DNA of 9,366 nt from Methylococcaceae bacterium (GTDB lineage Bacteria > Pseudomonadota > Gammaproteobacteria > Methylococcales > Methylococcaceae): contig VEPB01000464.1 of assembly GCA_012026715.1 (NCBI GenBank), forward strand, positions 1-9,366. Direction: 5' to 3'. Shown here in pieces: positions 1 to 6,899 of this stretch. How positions within the stretch are numbered: the first letter of the stretch is position 1; each line of letters starts with the position of its first letter. The notes below the pieces were generated by a model. It worked only from the letters and a program-made list of their open reading frames with translations, ran no database searches and was not told the DNA's origin. The position numbers and the translations under genes were made by a program.

Positions 1-28
1 AGTCGATTTCTGCACAACAGGAGGTCTT

Positions 29-622
29 ATGGGTATATGCATGTATGCCAAGGCGGTGAAGGATGAAAAGATTTCCGCCATCCTTGCCGATCCGCCGCTG
101 GTTTGGCGGTTGCTCGCGCCAGAGGACGACGCGGCGTACCTCGAGGCGATCGGCCAGAACGATCCTCCCGGATTTTTCGCGCGGCTGTTCGGCGACAAAC
201 GCAAGTGGCCGCCCGATATCCCTCGGTTCAGTTTTTCGGACGAGGAATGCCGCGACCTTGATCTGGACAAGTCCTGGGACGGCATCAATTTCTGCCTCAA
301 GAGAATCCTCAACCCGGAGGACGGCTTGAATATCTTCGAAGACGGCAAGAACGTCGGAACAGTGGAAGTGGGCTATACAACGGCCAAGTGCTTCACCAGC
401 GACGACGTTTCCCGAATTGCCGATCGATATTCCAACATCTCCGAGGCCGAACTTCGCAGCCTGTTTGCGCCGGACGAGATGAGCGAGGTTTATCCGTCGG
501 GTTTCTGGACGAGAAATGACGATGAATGTTGGGAGTATCTACGTGATAGCTTCGCAGCGCTCAAGGAGTTTCTGGGACATGCGAAACGGCATGGCCTGGG
601 CATAGTCATCGAGTTTACGTGA
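29..622 (+). CDS. DUF1877 (YfbM-like) family protein
   Basis: A 197-aa soluble protein of unknown function. It resembles Escherichia coli YfbM and the DUF1877 family. The N-terminus begins MGIC-MYAKAVKDEKI, like the MGMIGYFAEIDSEKI start of YfbM. There is an LDLDKSWD motif at residues 77-84 (LDIDKRWD in YfbM), a YP pair at 155-156 in the same context, and a C-terminus ending in a short hydrophobic strand. The protein is longer than YfbM, with extra residues before the LDLDK motif. No signal peptide or membrane segment is visible. The start is supported by AGGAGGT at 19-25, although its spacing of 3 nt is short. The ATG at 41 would be spaced about 15 nt but would lose the family MG start. The stop overlaps the GTG start of ampD by 4 nt, suggesting translational coupling. 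The family's biochemical role is not known to me. Confidence 0.82.
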   Translation: MGICMYAKAVKDEKISAILADPPLVWRLLAPEDDAAYLEAIGQNDPPGFFARLFGDKRKWPPDIPRFSFSDEECRDLDLDKSWDGINFCLKRILNPEDGLNIFEDGKNVGTVEVGYTTAKCFTSDDVSRIADRYSNISEAELRSLFAPDEMSEVYPSGFWTRNDDECWEYLRDSFAALKEFLGHAKRHGLGIVIEFT

Positions 623-1182
623 TAGTTTGCACCGTGGACATCGAGGAAGGGTGGCTGAGCGGCGTCGACCGGGTGATCTCGCCCAACTGCGACGAGCGGC
701 CCGATCCGGAGGACATTTCCCTCGTCGTGATCCACGGCATCAGCCTGCCGCCGGGGGAGTTTGGGGGCGGCTGGATCGACCGGCTGTTCACCAACACCCT
801 GCCGACCGACGCCCACCCCTATTTCGCCCAAATCCAGGGACTGAGGGTCTCCGCCCATGCCCTGATTCACCGCGACGGGCGCATCGTGCAATACGTGCCC
901 TTCCATCGCCGCGCCTGGCATGCTGGCGCGTCGAGCTTTCAGGGCCGGGAGCGCTGCAACGACTACTCCATCGGCATCGAACTGGAAGGCACCGACAGCA
1001 CGCCCTACGAAGCCGCGCAATATCAGGCCTTGGCCGGACTGATCCGCGCGCTGCTAGTCCATTATCCCAAGCTCGGCCGTCAGGCCATCGTCGGCCACAG
1101 CGACATCGCGCCGGGTCGCAAGACCGACCCGGGAGACCGTTTCGATTGGGGACAACTCAGACGGTTGTTACCTGATTGTTGA
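619..1182 (+). CDS. ampD: 1,6-anhydro-N-acetylmuramyl-L-alanine amidase AmpD
   Basis: Cytoplasmic zinc amidase that removes the peptide from 1,6-anhydro-MurNAc muropeptides during cell-wall recycling. In many gammaproteobacteria it thereby lowers the AmpR-activating ligand for AmpC. The 187-aa product is close to full-length E. coli AmpD. By alignment with E. coli, the zinc ligands are His39 (in VVIHGISLPPGEFGG), His160 and Asp170 (in GHSDIAPGRKTDPG). Glu122 in IGIELEGTD and Lys168 are also conserved. The residue after the first zinc His is Gly40, where E. coli and P. aeruginosa have Asn. There is no signal peptide, as expected. The called start is a GTG overlapping the upstream stop (GTGA). 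An in-frame GTG at 634 aligns exactly with Met1 of E. coli AmpD and is an equally plausible start. Neither has a clear Shine-Dalgarno, which favours coupling to the upstream gene. Confidence 0.95.
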   Translation: MIVCTVDIEEGWLSGVDRVISPNCDERPDPEDISLVVIHGISLPPGEFGGGWIDRLFTNTLPTDAHPYFAQIQGLRVSAHALIHRDGRIVQYVPFHRRAWHAGASSFQGRERCNDYSIGIELEGTDSTPYEAAQYQALAGLIRALLVHYPKLGRQAIVGHSDIAPGRKTDPGDRFDWGQLRRLLPDC

Positions 1183-1324
1183 AAGCGTCGTGGCTCTGGA
1201 AGCCGACCCATCCCTCCGAAGAAGGCCATCTCCCGGGTTTCCCCCGATTTTAGCGGGCCCGAAGGTTGATACCCAAGGGGCAGGACGGGCCGCCGGGAAT
1301 GGAATCGGCCGATAAGAACCGGCC

Positions 1325-1346
1325 AGAGGTTGCTATCCTCTATAAG
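1325..1346 (+). promoter_or_regulatory. Candidate -10 region / small hairpin upstream of the GGDEF gene
   Basis: TATAAG at 1341-1346 matches five of six bases of a sigma70 -10 box, and TGCTATCCT at 1331-1339 resembles an extended -10. The same bases form a 5-bp hairpin, AGAGG (1325-1329) with CCTCT (1337-1341). No convincing -35 box lies 16-18 bp upstream of either. Transcription from TATAAG would leave a leader of about 35 nt before the ATG at 1387. Confidence 0.25.
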
Positions 1347-1386
1347 GATTCCTCGCGGCCCCCAACACCTTTTCGCAGATTGCGCC

Positions 1387-2304
1387 ATGGACCTTCCGTC
1401 AACACTCCACACACTGGTGATCAACTCCCTGGAAGAGCAGATCGCAGTGATCGACCGGGAAGGCATCATCGTCGACGTCAATCGTGCCTGGACGGCCTTT
1501 GGGCGGACCAACGGCCTGTCGGCCCAATATGCGAGCGCCGGACAAAACTATCTGAAGGTCCTGGCCACCTCCGTCGCTGGCGGTGACAATCTGGCCGCCG
1601 AGGCGGCGCGCGGCATCGTGGATGTTCTGCGCGGCAAGCGAAACACCTTCCACCACGAATACCCCTGCCATAGTCCGAACGAGAAACGCTGGTTCCTGAT
1701 GCGGGTCGCTCCCCTGACGGACGGCACCTATGACTTCTTTGTGGTTTCCCACCACAACATCACCCTGCGCAAACTGGCCGAGGAACGGACCGAGTATCTG
1801 GCGATGCATGACTCGCTCACCGACTTGGCCAATCGCCGGTTTTTCGACAGCTTCCTGGTCAGCGAGATACGCAGGAATCTGCGGAACCGGGCGGCGATCA
1901 GTTTGATCGCGCTCGATGTCGACTACTTCAAGGAGTACAACGACCGTTTCGGCCATCTGGCCGGCGACCAGTGCCTGGCCCGGATCGGCCGAACGCTGAC
2001 GACGTTTGCGCGCCGACCCGGCGATCTCGCAGCCCGTCTCGGCGGAGACGAGTTTGCGTTGATCCTGTCCGAGACCGATCTGGCCAAGGCCCGCCAGATC
2101 GCGGAGTCGATCCGCGCAGCGATCGACGAACTCCACATCGCTGTCGCGGAACATAACCAGCTGGGTGCGAGCTTGGGCGTGGCCTCCCTGATCCCCTGCG
2201 AGCCTCAAAGCGGGGAACTGCTGCTTCGGGAAGCCGACCGAGCCCTGTACCGAGCCAAGATTTCCGGACGGAACCAGGTCGTATGTGCTGAACCGGCGGA
2301 GTAA
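1387..2304 (+). CDS. PAS-GGDEF diguanylate cyclase
   Basis: Predicted cytosolic diguanylate cyclase making cyclic di-GMP from two GTP, 305 aa. Residues about 8-128 form a PAS-like sensor domain (LEEQIAVIDREGIIVDVN near the start, VAPLTDG and the final strand near 107-122). A short helix, RKLAEERTEYL at 128-138, leads into the GGDEF domain with the classic HDSLTDLANRRFFD at 141-154. Catalytic features are intact: the metal-binding region DVDYFKEYND at 177-186, and GGDEF at 219-223. The inhibitory I-site RPGD (210-213) sits five residues before GGDEF, so product feedback inhibition is expected. There is no transmembrane segment or EAL domain. The PAS ligand cannot be read from sequence. The ATG at 1387 is chosen because the PAS domain begins just after it. 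The open frame extends upstream to a TTG at 1330, but neither start has a good ribosome-binding site. Confidence 0.93.
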   Translation: MDLPSTLHTLVINSLEEQIAVIDREGIIVDVNRAWTAFGRTNGLSAQYASAGQNYLKVLATSVAGGDNLAAEAARGIVDVLRGKRNTFHHEYPCHSPNEKRWFLMRVAPLTDGTYDFFVVSHHNITLRKLAEERTEYLAMHDSLTDLANRRFFDSFLVSEIRRNLRNRAAISLIALDVDYFKEYNDRFGHLAGDQCLARIGRTLTTFARRPGDLAARLGGDEFALILSETDLAKARQIAESIRAAIDELHIAVAEHNQLGASLGVASLIPCEPQSGELLLREADRALYRAKISGRNQVVCAEPAE

Positions 2305-2369
2305 AACCGTTCCATCGCCGGCATATTCCGCGATATCGCCCATCGGTGGGTTACGGCACGCACAAGGGC

Positions 2370-2390
2370 ATCGCGATCAGGAAACGCGAT
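2370..2390. repeat. Small inverted repeat in convergent spacer
   Basis: ATCGCG at 2370-2375 pairs with CGCGAT at 2385-2390 around a 9-nt loop. It sits just left of a second, stronger hairpin in the spacer between the GGDEF gene (+) and cmoB (-). No T-run follows on either strand, so it is not a textbook terminator. It may be one arm of a degenerate REP-like unit. Confidence 0.4.
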
Positions 2391-2394
2391 CTGT

Positions 2395-2412
2395 GTCGGG
2401 TTGAGACCCGAC
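2395..2412. repeat. REP-like palindrome / possible terminator abutting the cmoB stop
   Basis: GTCGGGT (2395-2401) and ACCCGAC (2406-2412) form a perfect 7-bp stem with a TGAG loop. The flanking CTACG (2413-2417) recalls the CCCGACCTACG ending of short palindromic repeats scattered through many proteobacterial genomes. That match is from memory and not a search. The complement of CTA at 2413-2415 is the TAG stop of cmoB, so the gene ends exactly at the element. It lies between convergent genes, where such hairpins often serve as mRNA ends, but it lacks a T-tract. Confidence 0.55.
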
Positions 2413-3387
2413 CTACGGACTCTCCGCCAGAAACATGCCTCGGCGCGGCGCCGGCAGTCCTTCGCAGGTGCGACTGGAATCGGTCGGGTCGAGGAAATCC
2501 GCCAGCGACTGGAATTGCATCCAGCCGGTGCGGCGCTGCTCCTCGCCGGTGGTGAGGCTGACGTCGATCAAGCGGGGATTGCGGAAGCCGCAGCGCTTCA
2601 GCCAACCCAGCAGGGTCGGGGGCGAGGGCAAAAACCAAACGTTGCGCATGCGGGCATAGCGGTCCTCCGGCAGCAGCACCTCGCCTTCCCTGCCCCCGAT
2701 CACCAGGGTTTCCAGCACCAGCTCGCCCCCCGGCCGCAGCAATCCCCGCAGCTCCAGCAGGTGATCGAGGGGCGATCGGCGGTGATGTAGCACCCCCATG
2801 GAGAACACCGTATCGAAGGCACGCAGGCCCGTCGGAACGTCCTCGATACCCAGGGGCAACAGGTAAACCGGGCGGGGACCGGCGAAATGCTTGACGGCGT
2901 GGAACTGCATGACACTGACCAGGGTCGGGTCGATCCCCAGCACCAGTCGAGCGCCGGCCCCCAGCATGCGCCAGCAGTGGTAGCCGTTGCCGCAGCCCAC
3001 GTCCAGCACCAGCCGCCCGGCCAGCGGCTGGATATGGTCGGCCAAGCGGTTCCACTTGAGGTCGGAACGCCATTCGGTGTCGATGGAAACGCCGTGGATG
3101 GAAAACGGACCCTTGCGCCAGGGATGCAGCTCCCGCAATACGGCTTCGATCCGGTCGCTGACGGCGTGATCGCAATCCCCTTCGCCGCCGATCGTCACCG
3201 CATCCCGGTTCAGATCGACCCGCGACGGGCTGATCGCCGGAAGCCGGTTCAGCAGTTCGCCCCAGCGGGTGAGGTCGCCATGACGGGATGGATCGAGCGC
3301 CTCCGCCAGTTTCGCGGGAAGATCGGCGAACCACGGTTGCAGCGACGACGGGACGGTTTCCCGGAACAGCGCGGAGTAATCGGTCAT
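2413..3387 (-). CDS. cmoB: tRNA U34 carboxymethyltransferase CmoB
   Basis: Transfers the carboxymethyl group of carboxy-S-adenosyl-methionine to 5-hydroxyuridine at tRNA position 34, giving cmo5U for wobble decoding. The 324-aa length equals the family norm (E. coli 323). The ATG start matches E. coli Met1 (MTDYSALF versus MIDFGNFY). The diagnostic blocks are WRKGPFSIHGVSIDTEWRSD (90-109), the Rossmann motif LDVGCGNGYH (128-137), FSMGV at 195-199, LVLETLVI (223-230) and EEQRRT (282-287). Residues aligned to E. coli Cx-SAM contacts are Lys92, Trp106, Lys111, Gly131, Met197 and Arg316. The one difference is His201 where E. coli has Tyr200. cmoA, which makes Cx-SAM and often neighbours cmoB, is not in this window. 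The stop TAG touches a palindromic repeat. Confidence 0.97.
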   Translation of the reverse strand: MTDYSALFRETVPSSLQPWFADLPAKLAEALDPSRHGDLTRWGELLNRLPAISPSRVDLNRDAVTIGGEGDCDHAVSDRIEAVLRELHPWRKGPFSIHGVSIDTEWRSDLKWNRLADHIQPLAGRLVLDVGCGNGYHCWRMLGAGARLVLGIDPTLVSVMQFHAVKHFAGPRPVYLLPLGIEDVPTGLRAFDTVFSMGVLHHRRSPLDHLLELRGLLRPGGELVLETLVIGGREGEVLLPEDRYARMRNVWFLPSPPTLLGWLKRCGFRNPRLIDVSLTTGEEQRRTGWMQFQSLADFLDPTDSSRTCEGLPAPRRGMFLAESP

Positions 3388-3393
3388 CCGCCC

Positions 3394-3399
3394 ATTATA
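3394..3399 (-). promoter_or_regulatory. Perfect TATAAT -10 box just upstream of cmoB
   Basis: On the minus strand a perfect TATAAT ends 6 nt before the cmoB ATG. If used, transcription would begin at or next to the start codon, giving a leaderless or near-leaderless mRNA. No TTGACA-like -35 is seen 16-18 bp upstream, where the sequence is GC-rich. The site may therefore be coincidental. Confidence 0.35.
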
Positions 3400-3423
3400 C
3401 CGACCGGCAGAACGGGGCCGGCG

Positions 3424-3432
3424 TGTTAGAAT
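3424..3432 (+). promoter_or_regulatory. Candidate extended -10 promoter for hemF
   Basis: TGTTAGAAT reads as a TGn extended -10 followed by TAGAAT (five of six matches). It would start transcription near 3439, about 50 nt before the hemF ATG. No good -35 is visible, which is acceptable for extended -10 promoters. It lies only about 25 bp from the candidate cmoB -10 on the other strand, so the two promoters could interfere. Confidence 0.4.
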
Positions 3433-3488
3433 CGCTGCGCCCCTAGGCATCCCAATCCAATTCCCGAACGATCCCGAGGTGTCGGCCG

Positions 3489-4415
3489 ATGAGCGCTCCC
3501 GACCTAGCGCGCGTGAAACAGTATTTGATGGAGTTGCAGGACCGGATCTGTGCGTCTCTTGAAGGCGAGGAATCCAAGGTTCGCTTCATCGAGGACAACT
3601 GGCAATACGCCAGTGGAGTCGGCGGGGGCCGGACCCGGGTGTTGAGCGGCGGCGAGACCTTCGAACAGGGCGGGGTCAATTTTTCCCATGTGGTCGGCCT
3701 CAACCTGCCTCCGTCCGCCACTGCATCGCGTCCTGGCCTGGCCGGGCGCGGTTTCCAGGCAGTGGGCGTGTCCCTGGTGATTCATCCCTGCAACCCTTAC
3801 GTGCCCACCTCTCACGCCAATGTGCGCTTCTTCATCGCCGAGAAGGAAGGCGAGGAGCCGATCTGGTGGTTTGGCGGCGGCTTCGACCTGACGCCGTTCT
3901 ATCCCTTCGAGGAAGACGTCATCGACTGGCACCGCTCGGCCAAGGCCGCCTGCGACCCCTTCGGCTCCGACGTCTACCCGCGCTACAAGAAATGGTGCGA
4001 CGACTATTTCTTCCTGAAGCACCGCAACGAGACCCGAGGGGTGGGCGGGCTGTTCTTCGACGACCTCAACGAATGGGGATTCGAGCGCAGTTTCGAATTC
4101 ATGCGCAGCGTGGGCGATCGCTACATCGGGGGCTATCTGCCGATCGTGCAGAAGCGCAGGAACACCCCCTACGGCGAGCGGGAACGGCAATTCCAGCTCT
4201 ACCGGCGCGGGCGCTACGTGGAATTCAATCTGGTCTACGACCGGGGCACCATCTTCGGGCTGCAGTCGGGCGGCAGGACCGAATCGATCCTGATGTCGCT
4301 ACCGCCGGTGGTGAATTGGCGCTACAACTGGAAGCCCGAGCCGGGCAGCGCCGAAGAGAATCTGTACCAGAACTATCTGAAGCCGAAGGACTGGCTGAAA
4401 CAGGAAAGCCTCTGA
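3489..4415 (+). CDS. hemF: Oxygen-dependent coproporphyrinogen III oxidase HemF
   Basis: Cytoplasmic enzyme that oxidatively decarboxylates coproporphyrinogen III to protoporphyrinogen IX using O2, late in heme synthesis. The 308-aa length fits the family. The signature WWFGGGFDLTPFYPFEED spans 126-143 and GGLFFDDLNEWGFE spans 186-199. His99, His109, His148 and His178 correspond, each offset by three, to the four conserved histidines of E. coli HemF (96, 106, 145, 175). The C-terminal RGRYVEFNLVYDRGT block (240-254) and ESILMSLPP (265-273) are intact. The start is supported by GAGGTG at 3476-3481, 7 nt upstream. The gene diverges from cmoB and converges on mlaC. Its stop codon lies inside a strong hairpin. 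Dependence on oxygen fits an aerobic organism. Confidence 0.98.
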   Translation: MSAPDLARVKQYLMELQDRICASLEGEESKVRFIEDNWQYASGVGGGRTRVLSGGETFEQGGVNFSHVVGLNLPPSATASRPGLAGRGFQAVGVSLVIHPCNPYVPTSHANVRFFIAEKEGEEPIWWFGGGFDLTPFYPFEEDVIDWHRSAKAACDPFGSDVYPRYKKWCDDYFFLKHRNETRGVGGLFFDDLNEWGFERSFEFMRSVGDRYIGGYLPIVQKRRNTPYGERERQFQLYRRGRYVEFNLVYDRGTIFGLQSGGRTESILMSLPPVVNWRYNWKPEPGSAEENLYQNYLKPKDWLKQESL

Positions 4416-4430
4416 CGGGCAGAGGCTTCC
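4403..4430. terminator. Stem-loop over the hemF stop codon, between convergent hemF and mlaC
   Basis: AAGCCTCTG (4406-4414) pairs perfectly with CAGAGGCTT (4420-4428) across the 5-nt loop ACGGG. GG at 4403-4404 and CC at 4429-4430 can extend the stem past one bulged A. The hemF TGA (4413-4415) is inside it. No T-tract follows on the + strand. On the minus strand the stem is followed by a T-enriched stretch (TTTCCTGTTT-like), so termination of mlaC transcripts is the better fit. Bidirectional use is possible. Confidence 0.55.
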
Positions 4431-4461
4431 GGGGGAACCGAGGGAGCGGCGTCGAATCGAG

Positions 4462-5139
4462 TCAGGACGCGGTGGCCGGCCGGCTGGCGTTGCTCAACGG
4501 CTCCTTGTGGGAAGAACTGTTGCGCTGCTGCAGCTCGCCGATCAACTGATCCAGCGAACCGGTTCGCGCCACTTCATTGGTGAAACTGGTTCGGTAGTTC
4601 TGGATCAGGCTGATGCCCTCGATCAGCACGTCGATCACCTTCCAGTCGCCCTTGTCGTTGATCATGCGGTAGTTGACCGCCACCGGCTGGGTACCGGCCT
4701 GCAGGATCTCGGTACGCACCACGGTCTTGTTGTCGGTGGCGGCCAGTTTCATCGGCAGATACCGAATAGTCCAATTGGCGTATTCGGTAAATGCCGTCGT
4801 ATAAGTCCTCACCAGCAGGGTGCGGAATTCCTTCTTGAATTTCTGCTTCTGCTCCGGACTCGCGGTTTTCCAGTACTTGCCGAGGATCAACATGGATACC
4901 CGCTCGAAGTCCACATGCGGGTCGATGACTTCTTCGACAAAATGCGAGGCCTTGCCGAAGTCCTTTTTGTATTCAGGTTTTTGCAGGCTCTTCTGCAGGG
5001 TTTCCGAGGTATGCTGAATCACCTGCTGGGGAGGAAGGAGGACTTCCTCCGCGCGAACCGCGACCGATACCAGGCTGAGCAGCACTGCCAGCATGCCGGC
5101 CCAACTCGCCAAGCCGAAGGAAGATTTGGTAAATTTCAT
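4462..5139 (-). CDS. MlaC/Ttg2D-family periplasmic phospholipid (or hopanoid) carrier
   Basis: A 225-aa secreted protein of the Tol_Tol_Ttg2 (PF05494-type) family. Members such as MlaC shuttle phospholipids across the periplasm between the outer membrane and the inner-membrane MlaFEDB transporter. HpnM relatives are linked to hopanoid transport. Residues 1-30 are a Sec signal peptide with a predicted cut after VAVRA (30/31) and no lipobox. Family blocks are GKYWKTASPEQKQKFKKEF (87-105), LLVRTYTTAF (108-117) and WKVIDVLIEGISLIQNYRTSF (166-186). The tail after about 205 is Ser-rich and probably disordered. AGGAG at 5149-5153 lies 9 nt upstream and supports the start. No mlaFED or hpn genes are adjacent, so this is a lone copy. 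I cannot decide between MlaC and HpnM and give no symbol. Confidence 0.9.
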   Translation of the reverse strand: MKFTKSSFGLASWAGMLAVLLSLVSVAVRAEEVLLPPQQVIQHTSETLQKSLQKPEYKKDFGKASHFVEEVIDPHVDFERVSMLILGKYWKTASPEQKQKFKKEFRTLLVRTYTTAFTEYANWTIRYLPMKLAATDNKTVVRTEILQAGTQPVAVNYRMINDKGDWKVIDVLIEGISLIQNYRTSFTNEVARTGSLDQLIGELQQRNSSSHKEPLSNASRPATAS

Positions 5140-5158
5140 CTACTGTCACTCCTGCAAT

Positions 5159-5172
5159 AACATTTTAATGTT
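5159..5172. promoter_or_regulatory. AT-rich palindrome in mlaC leader, possible operator
   Basis: AACATT (5159-5164) and AATGTT (5167-5172) form a perfect 6-bp inverted repeat around TT. It lies between the candidate mlaC promoter and its ribosome-binding site. Its AT content stands out in a GC-rich region, and such symmetry suits a dimeric repressor. No specific regulator is recognised. Confidence 0.3.
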
Positions 5173-5207
5173 CTTATCATAACGCGCCGGCATCCAAGAA
5201 ACTACCG

Positions 5208-5235
5208 ACCATAACCCGCCGGGGCCCCTTGTCAA
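5208..5235 (-). promoter_or_regulatory. Candidate sigma70 promoter for the mlaC-like gene
   Basis: On the minus strand a perfect TTGACA (-35) occupies 5230-5235 and TATGGT (-10, four of six) occupies 5208-5213, with a 16-bp spacer. Transcription would begin near 5201, about 60 nt before the ATG. A second -10-like TATGAT lies at 5176-5181 (-) without a matching -35. The -35 is only 16 bp from the hemB start on the other strand. Confidence 0.5.
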
Positions 5236-5251
5236 CGCCCGTTTGGACGCC

Positions 5252-6274
<1,023 letters not shown>

Positions 6275-6343
6275 AAAAGCACCCGACGAAAGACCGGTGC
6301 ATCAATAACGACCAACAACCCTGCTTTTGCAAAGGTCATCACC

Positions 6344-6883
6344 ATGCCCAAGCCAGCCCCACAGCGCCATAACTCCGCCGTCGAAGAGGTCGTGCTCATC
6401 ATCATCATCATCCTGTGCCTGGTGGGCATAGCGGTGACCGACTTCTCGCCCCAGGACGCCTTTGTCTACTGGATGTCGATGATCTTCGTCTTCGGCATCT
6501 GCGCCATGGTGACCGGCTGGTTCAATGCCAAGCTGATCCATGATCCGGAAGAGGAGGGACATAAGATCAAGGAGATGTTTATCGACCAGTTCCTCCACTG
6601 GCTGGGGGCTCTGGTGGCGGTGGGTTGTCTGTTCAGCTTCATCGAGGCCGAGCGCATCGACCAGGAGACCACCAGCCTGATGGTGCTGCTGATCCTGGCG
6701 CTGGCGACCTATCTGGACGGCATCCGCATCGGCTGGCGTTTCAGCGTGGCCGGCATCTATCTGGCGCTGACGGCGGTGGCCGCCAACTTCATCGACACCT
6801 TCATGCCCTGGCTGATCGTCCTCGCCCTGGTCATCATCGGCGTCACGGTGTACCTCGAGAAGCGCCGCCGCGGAATCAATTGA
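6344..6883 (+). CDS. Uncharacterised six-helix inner-membrane protein
   Basis: A 179-aa integral membrane protein that I cannot assign to a named family. Six hydrophobic helices are visible at about residues 15-32, 40-62, 83-101, 109-125, 133-150 and 152-171. The N-terminus is short and polar, and the C-terminal LEKRRRGIN is strongly basic, which places both ends in the cytoplasm. The first helix has a run of isoleucines. A charged loop between helices 2 and 3 (DPEEEGHKIKEMF, 67-79) is the only sizeable hydrophilic stretch. There is no lipobox or obvious catalytic motif. AAAGG at 6331-6335 lies 8 nt before the ATG. The gene starts 69 nt after hemB and ends 16 nt before aroE on the same strand, so co-transcription is likely. 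The neighbours are housekeeping and give no clear hint of function. Confidence 0.85.
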   Translation: MPKPAPQRHNSAVEEVVLIIIIILCLVGIAVTDFSPQDAFVYWMSMIFVFGICAMVTGWFNAKLIHDPEEEGHKIKEMFIDQFLHWLGALVAVGCLFSFIEAERIDQETTSLMVLLILALATYLDGIRIGWRFSVAGIYLALTAVAANFIDTFMPWLIVLALVIIGVTVYLEKRRRGIN

Positions 6884-6899
6884 TACCGGCAACGATCCG

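Noticed and set aside
1183..1324. GC-rich leader before the GGDEF gene considered as a cyclic-di-GMP riboswitch
   Set aside because: None of the conserved riboswitch core sequences I know is present, and only very short stems form.
1399..2343. Minus-strand open frame opposite the PAS-GGDEF gene
   Set aside because: The GGDEF motifs on the + strand are decisive, and the antisense product has no domain.
3504..4190. Minus-strand open frame opposite hemF
   Set aside because: Antisense shadow of a certain gene, with low-complexity Ala/Val/Gly composition and no recognisable domain.
6279..6300. GCACC/GGTGC inverted repeat after hemB as a terminator
   Set aside because: Only 5 bp with a 12-nt loop and no T-tract. 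The spacing suggests read-through into the next gene.
6302..6892. Minus-strand open frame opposite the membrane-protein gene, rich in Asp and His
   Set aside because: Its D/H/Q-rich sequence is the reverse complement of hydrophobic codons. The + strand frame has membrane helices and a ribosome-binding site.
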